A stretch of DNA of 64,000 nt from Eubacteriales bacterium (GTDB lineage Bacteria > Bacillota > Clostridia > Lachnospirales > Lachnospiraceae): the NCBI GenBank assembly GCA_030539395.1, contig JAUNSC010000005.1, forward strand, positions 41,795 through 105,794. The letters are read 5' to 3'. A program made the translations under genes and the position numbers. Under the pieces are notes generated by a model. That model worked only from the letters and a program-made list of their open reading frames with translations. It was not told the DNA's origin and did not search any database. How positions within the stretch are numbered: position 1 is the stretch's first letter; every line of letters starts with the position of its first letter. Below, one piece after another: positions 17,501-25,762 of this stretch.

Positions 17501-19834
17501 ATGATAACAAATGTTTTGGACTACCTTGAGAACGCTGAGAAACAGTTTCCGGACAAAACAGCTTTTGGAGATGATATACAGGAGATTTCCTATAGCGGTT
17601 TGGTGAAGGCGGCAAAGGAAGCAGGAACATGGATTGCTTCGTATGGTTATAATAATCAGCCGATATTGGCAGCTGCGGATCATACGGTGGAATGCCTTAT
17701 TATTTTTCTTGGAATTGTGTACAGCGGAAATTTTTATGTTCCGGTGGATGTAAAACAGCCTTTGGCACGTATCAGAGCAATTGCAGAGGCCGCTGCCCCG
17801 GTTCTGGCAGTAGTGCCGAAGGTCTATACTGAGAAGTTTACAAAAGTTGTGGAAGAAGACAGACTGCTGATACGCGAAGACAGAATATACTCCGGAATTG
17901 ATGAAAAACGTTTGCGTCAGATACGGTCATCAAAATTGGACACGGACCCGCTGTATCTGATGTTTACTTCCGGTTCCACGGGGATTCCCAAAGGCGTACT
18001 GATCTGTCACCGCTCTGTCATCGACCTGGTGGAGCAATTTGCGGATACGTTTGGATTTAGCAGTGATGAGGTTTTTGCAAACCAGGCACCCTTTGACTTT
18101 GATGTGTCGGTAAAAGATATTTACAGCACATTAAAAAATGGAGCGACCATGTATATCGTGCCGCAGTCAATGTTTTCAATTCCCAAAAGGCTGGTGCCCT
18201 ATCTGAATAAGCATAAGGTGACAACAACTATTTGGGCGGTATCAGCAATGGAAATTCTTTCGTCCATGAAGGTACTGGAAAAAGAGACACCGCGGTTTTT
18301 GAGAAAAGTTATGTTTTCGGGCGAGGTAATGCCGGTGAAAGTATTGAATTACTGGCGGTCTTATCTTCCGGAAGCAATGTATGTTAACCTGTACGGTCCT
18401 ACGGAAATCACATGTAACTGTACTTATTATATATTGGACAGAGAATTTTCCGACAGGGAGCAGCTGCCTGTCGGACAACCTTTCAGAAATACGGAAATCA
18501 TGCTTTTAAATGAAAATGGCAGCGAGATATCTAAGGGAATGACAGGAGAAATCTGCGTGAGAGGAACCTGCCTTGCCCATGGATATTACCGGAATCCTGA
18601 GGCTTCTGCAGCGGCGTTCAAACAAAATCCCCGTCATAATAATTATCCGGACCTGGTTTATCATACGGGTGATTATGGAAGCTGGAATGAACGGGGAGAG
18701 CTGATGTTTGCAGCCAGACGGGACTGGCAGATTAAGCACATGGGACATCGAATCGAGCTTGCTGAGATTGAGAGAGCGGCATCTGCGCTGCCATATATAC
18801 GGCGCTGCTGCTGTCAGTATGATGAGCAGAGCAGGAAAATTATTTTTATTTACGAAGCAGAAGAGGAATGTGATGTTAAAATTGCAAAAGAGCTGCAGGA
18901 GTATCTTCCAAAATATATGTGTCCCAACCGGCTTATATGGATGAAGCGGATGCCGATGAATCAAAGAGGAAAGACAGACCGCGTTTATCTGAAGCAGAGA
19001 TTTACCGGTGGAGAAAATGAAATCATTTATCAGGAGGCTGTCGTGCTGGGAACAGGCACACTGGCTTTTCAATGCGCAAAGCTTCTTAAAGAGAAGAAGG
19101 TGAACTGCACTGTTCTTGATACAGGAGAGCAGGCAGGAAAAACGCTGGAACGCCAATGCCTTGCGCAGGGCATAGTGTACAGACGCAGGCCATACGATGA
19201 AATACGGATGTACCTGACACAGGTTTGTGCGCCGACCCTGGTAGTAAGTGCTGTTAATCCCTGGATTTTGCCGGCAGATGTGCTGGAAAATGCTTATCTT
19301 TTTGCAGTGAATTGTCACCAGGCGCTGCTTCCTGCTCATCCGGGCAGAAATGCGGAGATGTGGGCAATTTATGAAGGAGATGCGAAGACAGGAATTACAT
19401 GGCATATGATATCAGACCGGGTGGATGGCGGAGATATACTGATTCAAAAAGAGATGCCGCTTAATAAGACCAGTACGGCTATCGGAGTCTTCAGGAAACA
19501 GTGTTATCTGGCGGCTCAGGCGTTTGAAGAAATCCTGGAAAGTATGTTAAGAGGCAAGCCAACGCTTTTGCCGCAGGAAGGCCGGCGGCAAAAGATGCGT
19601 TACTCATGGGAAAGACCGGAGGATGGAAAACTGGATTTGGACAGGCCATTTTCAGAAATCAGTGCTTTTCTGAGGGCATACGATTACGGAGGGCTGTCGG
19701 TAGTCGGACAGCCGTATTTTGAACGTGACGGCAGGAGATATATTTTTGAAGGTTATCACATAACAGACAACGATTTTGAATTGAAAAATATAAAAGAACA
19801 GAAGAAAGAGGAGGCATATTCATGGAACAATTGA
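17501..19834 (+). CDS. Amino-acid adenylation domain fused to a formyltransferase domain
   Basis: About 777 residues from ATG 17501 (GGGAGGAAG upstream; the longer frame from 17420 lacks a site). Residues 1-500 are a DltA-like adenylation domain: MFTSGSTGIPKG (154-165), NQAPFDFDVSVKDIY, NLYGPTEI, YHTGDYG, and the catalytic lysine in NQRGKTDR. Residues about 505-740 look like a formyltransferase: Rossmann-like start (VVLGTGTLAFQCAKLL) and the N-x-H...D set at N604, H606 (VNCHQALLP) and D642 (RVDGGDIL), as in Fmt and ArnA. Likely role: activate an amino acid, load it on the carrier encoded next, and formylate its amine using formyl-tetrahydrofolate. The gene overlaps the carrier gene by 13 bases. 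Substrate unknown. Confidence 0.85.
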   Translation: MITNVLDYLENAEKQFPDKTAFGDDIQEISYSGLVKAAKEAGTWIASYGYNNQPILAAADHTVECLIIFLGIVYSGNFYVPVDVKQPLARIRAIAEAAAPVLAVVPKVYTEKFTKVVEEDRLLIREDRIYSGIDEKRLRQIRSSKLDTDPLYLMFTSGSTGIPKGVLICHRSVIDLVEQFADTFGFSSDEVFANQAPFDFDVSVKDIYSTLKNGATMYIVPQSMFSIPKRLVPYLNKHKVTTTIWAVSAMEILSSMKVLEKETPRFLRKVMFSGEVMPVKVLNYWRSYLPEAMYVNLYGPTEITCNCTYYILDREFSDREQLPVGQPFRNTEIMLLNENGSEISKGMTGEICVRGTCLAHGYYRNPEASAAAFKQNPRHNNYPDLVYHTGDYGSWNERGELMFAARRDWQIKHMGHRIELAEIERAASALPYIRRCCCQYDEQSRKIIFIYEAEEECDVKIAKELQEYLPKYMCPNRLIWMKRMPMNQRGKTDRVYLKQRFTGGENEIIYQEAVVLGTGTLAFQCAKLLKEKKVNCTVLDTGEQAGKTLERQCLAQGIVYRRRPYDEIRMYLTQVCAPTLVVSAVNPWILPADVLENAYLFAVNCHQALLPAHPGRNAEMWAIYEGDAKTGITWHMISDRVDGGDILIQKEMPLNKTSTAIGVFRKQCYLAAQAFEEILESMLRGKPTLLPQEGRRQKMRYSWERPEDGKLDLDRPFSEISAFLRAYDYGGLSVVGQPYFERDGRRYIFEGYHITDNDFELKNIKEQKKEEAYSWNN

Positions 19835-20058
19835 TGAAAATTTTAAGAGAAATAAGGCCGGATGTGGATTTTGAGAAAGAAAAGGCATTGCTGGATGATG
19901 CTGTTTTGGATTCTTTTGATATTGTATCGCTGATAGGTGAGATCAACAGCAGTTTTCAGGTGGATATTCCCTTTGAGGAACTGGAACCGGAGAATTTTAA
20001 TTCAGCGGAAGATATCTATAAATTGATTCAGAGATTAAAAACAGGGGGAGTAAAATGA
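19822..20058 (+). CDS. Acyl/peptidyl carrier protein (DltC-like)
   Basis: A 78-residue acidic helical protein. The serine for 4'-phosphopantetheine is S31 in LDSFDIVSLI, close to the DSFD/DSLG carrier motif. It starts with ATG after GAGGAGG, inside the end of the adenylation-formyltransferase gene, and its stop overlaps the MBOAT start (ATGA). It should carry the activated aminoacyl group as a thioester. A Sfp-type transferase at 48039 is a candidate to attach its cofactor. Confidence 0.9.
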   Translation: MEQLMKILREIRPDVDFEKEKALLDDAVLDSFDIVSLIGEINSSFQVDIPFEELEPENFNSAEDIYKLIQRLKTGGVK

Positions 20059-21500
20059 CCGTCAATTCACTGTTTTTTTTAGTGTTTCTGGCAGGTATAT
20101 ATTTGTTTTATTATGTTGTTTTCCCTGTAAAATATCGCTGGCTGGTCCTTCTGGCCGCCAGCGTTATATTCTATATACAGGCATGTGCAGCATCTCCCGT
20201 ATATGTATTTTTATCGGCAATGTGTATCTGGATTGCCGGAATGCTGATGGAAACACAGGAAAAGATAAAAAAGAAAATAATTTTGGCAGCCGCGGTGGTA
20301 TTCAATCTGGGATTGCTCCTGGTTTTGAAATATAGCGGTTTTTTTACTGCGCCTCTGGGGATATCTTATTATACATTGATTGCTGTGGGCTATGTGGCAG
20401 ATGTCTATAAAGGTAAGGTCCAGGCGCAGAAAAATCCGGCGCGTCTGCTGCTGTTTTTGATGTATTTCCCTCAGATGACCCAGGGACCTGTGAACCGTTA
20501 TCAGCCCATGGCCGCACAACTTTATGAAGGGCATCGAATGGGATACCACAATCTGTCTTATGGCTGCCAGAGAATTCTGTGGGGATTTTTTAAGAAGCTT
20601 GTGATTGCAGATAATCTTCATCCGGCCATGCAGAGTCTCTTTGATGGATATGAAACATTAGGCGGGGTATCCTGTGCACTGGCATGTATATATATGACGG
20701 TATGGATGTATGCAGATTTTTCCGGTTATATGGATATCGTGGCGGGAACTTCTGAATTGTTTGGAATACACATAGCGGAAAATTTTAAGCGGCCTTTTTT
20801 TTCAAAATCGCTGGCAGAATATTGGAGGCGCTGGCATATTACACTGTGTGCATGGTTTCGGGATTACATGTTTTATCCGCTGGCGATTTCATCCGCAGCA
20901 GTTCGGTTTGGAAAATTTGGAAGGAAGCATTTCGGAGTAAGGATAGGAAAGCTGTTTCCGTCACTTTTTGCGCTGTTGTTTGTCTGGACATGCACAGGAT
21001 TATGGCATGAACCGAATTGGCGTTATGTACTGTGGGGAGCTGCCAACGGGTTTTTTATCATGGGAGCCATGGTCATGCAGCCATATTTTGATGCCTGGAA
21101 AAAAGCTTTCCGTATACCCGTGAAAAGCCGGGGATGGCAGATATTCTGCATGGTGAGGACCTTCCTGCTGGTATGTCTTTTAAAAGTGTTTCCGGGACCG
21201 AAGGATACTGCAGCTATGGCAGGAGTGATCAGGAAAATATTTACAGATATACGTCTGCCTGGGGGCTGGGACGAAGTGCTGCCGGGCATAGGAAAAGGAG
21301 ACGCCATGTGTCTTGGATTTGCTGTTTTAATCGTATTTGCTGTGGATGTGATCCAGGAAAAACAGCCAGTCAGAGACTTGCTGGCACAGAAGTACACGCT
21401 GGTGAGATGGATATGCTATCTGGGAGTGCTTGCGATGATTCTGCTGTTTGGGCAGTTTAATGTTTCTATGACGGGAGGATTTGCCTATGCGCAGTTTTAA
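20055..21500 (+). CDS. MBOAT O-acyltransferase (DltB/AlgI-like)
   Basis: Polytopic membrane protein of 481 residues with about ten hydrophobic segments. MBOAT hallmarks are the SLAEYWRRWHITLCAWFRDY segment with H261 and the likely catalytic H318 in TGLWHEPNWRYVLWG. Family members such as DltB and AlgI move acyl groups from a cytoplasmic donor across the membrane to a surface polymer. With a carrier protein upstream and an SGNH protein downstream, a DltB-like role is the best reading. It overlaps both neighbours (4 and 14 bases), showing a tightly coupled operon. Confidence 0.92.
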   Translation: MTVNSLFFLVFLAGIYLFYYVVFPVKYRWLVLLAASVIFYIQACAASPVYVFLSAMCIWIAGMLMETQEKIKKKIILAAAVVFNLGLLLVLKYSGFFTAPLGISYYTLIAVGYVADVYKGKVQAQKNPARLLLFLMYFPQMTQGPVNRYQPMAAQLYEGHRMGYHNLSYGCQRILWGFFKKLVIADNLHPAMQSLFDGYETLGGVSCALACIYMTVWMYADFSGYMDIVAGTSELFGIHIAENFKRPFFSKSLAEYWRRWHITLCAWFRDYMFYPLAISSAAVRFGKFGRKHFGVRIGKLFPSLFALLFVWTCTGLWHEPNWRYVLWGAANGFFIMGAMVMQPYFDAWKKAFRIPVKSRGWQIFCMVRTFLLVCLLKVFPGPKDTAAMAGVIRKIFTDIRLPGGWDEVLPGIGKGDAMCLGFAVLIVFAVDVIQEKQPVRDLLAQKYTLVRWICYLGVLAMILLFGQFNVSMTGGFAYAQF

Positions 21501-22509
21501 AAAAATACTTTTTCGGGCTGTGGCGCTGGTTTTGTTTACAGTTCTTTTAGAGTGGGGGATTCGCTTCTGCTATCAGGAATGGAAAGCATTTACGGTCGTA
21601 TCACGCCAGGAGAGGGAAGAACTTCAGGGAACTCTGGATACATTGTATTGCGGCAATTCTCTGACATACAGGGGATTTTGTCCTGCGCTGCTGGACGAAA
21701 AACTTGGCACAAACAGTTTTAATCTGGGAACCAGTCAGCAGACTTTATCCGGCGTTTACTATCTTTTAAGAGAAACTGCAGAACAAAATCCAATAAAAAA
21801 GGTATATTTGGGGCTGTCAATTTCCATGTTGAAGGAGGAAATGCCGGATGAAGCATATGTTTCAGCGGCAGAAAATTTTTGTTCACCTGTATGGAAAATG
21901 CGGTATCTTATGGCGGTTGGCAGAGAACCGGTTTTTGTGTCCTCGCTGTTGTTTTCGACCAGGGTGGAAACATATATGGCATTTTCGAAAGTAAAAACAA
22001 ATATCAGGAGCAAGCTCTCCGGAAGGAAAAGCAGCAGCCGGTATGGAAAACGCGGATGGCGCACCAGCAGCAAAAAATATGCCGGCAAAGGCCAGGAGAG
22101 AAATGCGGACGGGAAATATTGGGATAAGGAACTGGGCATATCACAGCTGCAGCAGGAATCTTTAACTTACCTGAAAAAGATAACAGAATTTTGTAATGAG
22201 AATGAAATTCAGCTGACATGGGTATTTATGCCGCTCAGCCAGCCGTTTGTGGATGGGGCGGGAGATATGGATGATCTGAATGAAACTTTGGGCGGTCTGG
22301 CAGAAGAATTTGGTGCAGAATATTATAATTTCATTCTCTATAAGGAGAGAAAAACAGTTTTTACAAATGACAAGTTTAAGGACAGTACACATTTGAACAC
22401 AGAGGGAAGTAAGGTTTTCAGTACACTTCTGTCGGAAATTGTGTCCAGCAAAAATCCAGGGGACTATTTTTATGGTTCAATGGAAGAGTATAAGGAGGAA
22501 CAAATTTGA
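21487..22509 (+). CDS. Membrane-anchored SGNH protein (DltD/AlgX-like partner)
   Basis: About 340 residues. One N-terminal membrane segment (VALVLFTVLLEWGI) is followed by an extracytoplasmic SGNH-hydrolase fold: YCGNSLTYRG with the nucleophile S58, and the D-x-x-H pair at D299/H302 in KDSTHLNTEG. DltD and AlgJ/X proteins use this fold to pass the acyl group from the MBOAT protein to the polymer. The ATG at 21487 is preferred over the TTG at 21481 because GGGAGGA sits 7 bases before it. A basic, glycine/serine-rich segment near residues 175-205 is likely a flexible insert. Confidence 0.85.
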   Translation: MRSFKKILFRAVALVLFTVLLEWGIRFCYQEWKAFTVVSRQEREELQGTLDTLYCGNSLTYRGFCPALLDEKLGTNSFNLGTSQQTLSGVYYLLRETAEQNPIKKVYLGLSISMLKEEMPDEAYVSAAENFCSPVWKMRYLMAVGREPVFVSSLLFSTRVETYMAFSKVKTNIRSKLSGRKSSSRYGKRGWRTSSKKYAGKGQERNADGKYWDKELGISQLQQESLTYLKKITEFCNENEIQLTWVFMPLSQPFVDGAGDMDDLNETLGGLAEEFGAEYYNFILYKERKTVFTNDKFKDSTHLNTEGSKVFSTLLSEIVSSKNPGDYFYGSMEEYKEEQI

Positions 22510-23501
22510 AATATTGTGTAAAATGCGGATTGCCGGAGAACTATCAGGGAATGCGGTTAAATGAAGCGCAGGTATGCAATTACTGCAGCTTTTTTGAAAA
22601 ACACAAAGATATATTGACAGATTATGAGGCCCTGGAGACTCAGTTTCAAAGAGAGGTCATGCAGGCAAAGGAGAGAGCCGGGGCGCAGGGATCCAAATAT
22701 GATTGTATTGTGGGATTAAGCGGAGGAAAAGACGGCGCTTATATCACATATCAGTTAAAACATAAATACGGGATGCGGGTGTTGACGTACACGCTGGATA
22801 ATGGATTTTCTACAGAATTTGGAAAGAATAATATTGCAGTTTTACTGGATAAGCTGGATGTGGACCATATACGCATAACAGTCAATGAAACACAGCTTAG
22901 AAATTATTACTCGGCCAGTATGAAACTAATGCACAATTTTTGCAGTGTCTGTTTCCACCTGTGTCATTACTACAGTCATCTTCTTGCTTCGCAATATGGG
23001 ATACCGCTGATTGTAAATGGAAGAACGCGTTCGCAGATCCTGCAGGCCGCAGATGCCAGGAAGGGCATAGAGCCATTTGAAATTTCAGGGAATTTATTGG
23101 AGTTTGAGTACCAGATGTTTGGAAAGCTGGCTGAAAAGTCGGCTTCCAGGGGAAGGATGGACTATCTGCAGAATGTGCAGGTGACATCACTTTCGTATTT
23201 TATGTACCATGATATCGGTGAGGAAGAAAAAATGGACTTCCTGGAGAAAAATGTTGGCTGGAAAAAACCAGAAACATCGGTTCCCCATCCGGACTGCTGG
23301 GCACATCCAATGGCAGAGAAGTGCAGCATAGAGAAACACGGATATCCTGTGCGCACCGGAGAACTCTCAGAGCTGGTAAGAGAAGGGAAAATAACAAAGG
23401 AGGATGCATGCAAAGAGCGTGAAGAAGATCTGCTGCATTACAGTAATGTAGACATGGAACTGGAAAAGCGGTTTTATGAAAGAATCCGCAGACGTGGATA
23501 G
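22506..23501 (+). CDS. PP-loop ATPase resembling N-acetyl-sugar amidotransferase (WbpG-like)
   Basis: A 331-residue ATP-pyrophosphatase. N-terminal cysteines C4/C7 and C24/C27 form a probable zinc site; the PP-loop SGGKDG is at residues 72-77 in DCIVGLSGGKDGAYITY. This layout matches WbpG-like enzymes that adenylate and amidate (or amidinate) sugar acids, with more distant kinship to TtcA/TtuA thiolases. WbpG needs a glutamine amidotransferase partner; none is encoded nearby. The TTG start overlaps the previous stop (AAGGAGGA upstream). Being last in the dlt-like operon suggests it modifies the acyl group or its acceptor. Confidence 0.75.
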   Translation: MKYCVKCGLPENYQGMRLNEAQVCNYCSFFEKHKDILTDYEALETQFQREVMQAKERAGAQGSKYDCIVGLSGGKDGAYITYQLKHKYGMRVLTYTLDNGFSTEFGKNNIAVLLDKLDVDHIRITVNETQLRNYYSASMKLMHNFCSVCFHLCHYYSHLLASQYGIPLIVNGRTRSQILQAADARKGIEPFEISGNLLEFEYQMFGKLAEKSASRGRMDYLQNVQVTSLSYFMYHDIGEEEKMDFLEKNVGWKKPETSVPHPDCWAHPMAEKCSIEKHGYPVRTGELSELVREGKITKEDACKEREEDLLHYSNVDMELEKRFYERIRRRG

Positions 23502-23600
23502 AAGAACTGACAAAGTGCATATACATATTTTCAGCAAATCCGTACAGAATAATGCGAAAAAGGATTTCATGAAAAATCCAAAAACTGTAAGGAGGCTTTT

Positions 23601-24488
23601 ATGCTGGGAGAATTTAGCGTGAGGACCGATTTGGCGCTGGAGGCTAAAGAGAGTTTTGAAGAAGATGATGTGGAGATCCGCGGGGTTCAGATTGAGGAGT
23701 CTGCCGATGAAGAAAAAGAGATTTACACAACAATTGTAAGAATCGTGACAGAAAACGGTGCAAAAGCTATGGGAAAGCCGGTGGGAAATTACATTACTCT
23801 TGAAGCTCCAAATATGTCGGCAGAGGATGAGGATTATCACAGAGAGATTTCTGCTGTACTGGCAGGACATCTCAGGAAACTCATGGGAGAGGAAGAACAG
23901 ACTGTGCTGGTAGTCGGGCTTGGAAACCGGGAGGTGACGCCTGATGCATTGGGCCCGAGTGTAGTGGGAAATCTGAAGATTACCAGGCATATTGTGAGAG
24001 AGTATGGGAAGGCATCTCTGGAAGGAGTCAAAAAGCTGGTCAGTGCCATCGTCCCGGGTGTGATGGCACAGACAGGCATGGAAACGCTGGAAATTATAAA
24101 AGGCGTGGTAGAAGAAACAAAACCGCAGATAGTGATAGTGATCGATGCCCTGGCAGCCAGAAGTACAAAACGTCTTAACAGGACCATACAGATTACAGAT
24201 ACAGGTATTAATCCGGGATCAGGGGTTGGTAATCACAGAAACGGGATCAATCAGGAAGTGCTGGGAGTGCCGGTAATTGCCATAGGGGTACCGACAGTGG
24301 TGGACGCAGCCACAATTGTAAATGATTCTGTAGAACAGGCTGCCGAAACAAAGGAGAAGAGTCAGTCGATAAGAGAGAAGATATCGCCTCATCTGAATAC
24401 GATGTTTGTGACGCCAAAAGATATTGATGAAACGATAAAACGTGTCAGTTTTACAATTTCTGAAGGACTTAATATGGCATTGTCATAA
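23601..24488 (+). CDS. gpr: Germination protease GPR
   Basis: Spore protease that degrades small acid-soluble proteins during germination. 295 residues. FSVRTDLALEAKE near the N-terminus matches the self-processing site of GPR, with only six residues ahead of it as propeptide. VVGLGNREVTPDALGPSVVG and the IVIDALAARSTKRLN segment are diagnostic. It is a little shorter than the Bacillus enzyme (about 370). GGAGG precedes ATG 23601. spoIIP follows after 46 bases. The 100 bases upstream probably hold a forespore promoter, but I cannot place it with confidence. Confidence 0.94.
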   Translation: MLGEFSVRTDLALEAKESFEEDDVEIRGVQIEESADEEKEIYTTIVRIVTENGAKAMGKPVGNYITLEAPNMSAEDEDYHREISAVLAGHLRKLMGEEEQTVLVVGLGNREVTPDALGPSVVGNLKITRHIVREYGKASLEGVKKLVSAIVPGVMAQTGMETLEIIKGVVEETKPQIVIVIDALAARSTKRLNRTIQITDTGINPGSGVGNHRNGINQEVLGVPVIAIGVPTVVDAATIVNDSVEQAAETKEKSQSIREKISPHLNTMFVTPKDIDETIKRVSFTISEGLNMALS

Positions 24489-24534
24489 ATGGGGACAAGG
24501 TGTCATATACATGTAGAAAAGGCAGGTGGATATC

Positions 24535-25677
24535 ATGAGGCTGCTGGATCGGATTGTGCAGTTTGTACTTGTGTGCTGCATTGCGGCACTGGCGGGTTAT
24601 ATTATAATAAGAGGTATTTCGATTGCTGATGAAAACGGGCTGTTCAGAAATACGCCTTTGTTATCAGCAGTATATAATAAAATGGAAAAATGGACGGCGG
24701 GTACTTATATACCCGTCCTTTCCTATGAGGAAGATCAGGAAGAGGAAAACAAATGGCAGGAGCTCTCTCAAAATGTTTTCCCGGTATATGGTTACGCCGT
24801 ACGGCAGACGGAAAATACAACGGTGGAGAGCTCCGGAGAATATGAGCTGATCGTTCGCGCCCAGGCCCAGGCGGAAGAAAATAAACAGCCCAGGCAGATG
24901 GAAGAGTTTTTAAAAGAGCAGAGCGGAACGCTTGATTTTCAATATCTTTTGAATAATTATTTTTCCATGGATATGACGACAACGATTGATCCGGAACGAT
25001 TGAACGGGGAAAAGCTGCTTGCCATGGATATGACGATAGAAAAGAATTCACAGGTGCCGCAGATACTGATTTATCATACTCATTCGCAGGAGTCTTTTGT
25101 TGATTCGGTGGAAGGGGATGAAAGTACGACGATCGTGGGTGTGGGAGATTATCTGACGCAGATACTCTCTGAAAAATATGGATATAATGTGATACACGAA
25201 AGAGGCGTATTTGATCTGGTAGATGGTGTCCTGGACAGAAATGTGGCATACGATTATTCACAGGCTGCGGTGGAAGCGATTCTGGAAGAAAATCCGTCCA
25301 TTGAAGTGGTCATAGATCTGCACAGGGATGGGGTGGATGGCGTTCATTTTGTGACAGATTATAATGGAAAACCTGCGGCAAATCTGATGTTCATAGCAGG
25401 AATGAGCCGTACTGCGGATGGGCAGGATATTGAGTATCTGCCAAATCCTTACATAGAGGAAAACTTATCTCTGGCATTACAGCTTCAGATGAAAGCAGAA
25501 GAAACAGAGCCAACGCTAATGAGAAATATTTATCTCATGGCATACCGGTTCAATCTTCATTTGCGGCCGAAAAGTCTGCTGCTTGAAGCGGGTACACAGT
25601 TAAATACTCTGGAAGAAGAGATGAATGCAATGGAGGCGTTTGCGGAAATACTGGATAAAGTCCTGAGCGGGGAGTAG
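24535..25677 (+). CDS. spoIIP: Stage II sporulation protein P
   Basis: Peptidoglycan amidase/endopeptidase of the DMP engulfment machine, about 380 residues. A single N-terminal membrane segment (residues 8-27) anchors it; the catalytic domain begins near 180 with ILIYHTHSQESF, then VIDLHRDGV and LLEAGTQLNTLEEEMNAME. The zinc-ligand histidines and the acidic residue are present. The ATG at 24535 suits the AGG-rich site better than the GTG at 24526. It pairs with gpr upstream, another sporulation gene. Confidence 0.93.
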   Translation: MRLLDRIVQFVLVCCIAALAGYIIIRGISIADENGLFRNTPLLSAVYNKMEKWTAGTYIPVLSYEEDQEEENKWQELSQNVFPVYGYAVRQTENTTVESSGEYELIVRAQAQAEENKQPRQMEEFLKEQSGTLDFQYLLNNYFSMDMTTTIDPERLNGEKLLAMDMTIEKNSQVPQILIYHTHSQESFVDSVEGDESTTIVGVGDYLTQILSEKYGYNVIHERGVFDLVDGVLDRNVAYDYSQAAVEAILEENPSIEVVIDLHRDGVDGVHFVTDYNGKPAANLMFIAGMSRTADGQDIEYLPNPYIEENLSLALQLQMKAEETEPTLMRNIYLMAYRFNLHLRPKSLLLEAGTQLNTLEEEMNAMEAFAEILDKVLSGE

Positions 25678-25704
25678 ACAAACTTGACGGAAATATGTTA
25701 CAAT
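25675..25704 (+). promoter_or_regulatory. Possible lepA promoter
   Basis: TAGACA (25675-25680), 18 bases, TACAAT (25699-25704), 59 bases before the lepA ATG. The -35 overlaps the spoIIP stop codon. Confidence 0.45.
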
Positions 25705-25762
25705 TCCTCTGAAATGTGTGTCCCGCAGCAGGACACGCAGACAGGAGGAACAAACAGGAAAG

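Noticed and set aside
18506-19405. A 299-residue open frame antisense to the adenylation-formyltransferase gene
   Set aside because: No ribosome site, no recognisable domain, and the plus-strand gene has strong motifs throughout.
23502-23600. A SigG-type promoter before gpr (GCATA at 23517)
   Set aside because: The matching -10 region is too poor to call.
25684-25704. TTGACG paired with TACAAT before lepA
   Set aside because: The spacer is only 9 bases; a TAGACA with an 18-base spacer is the better choice.
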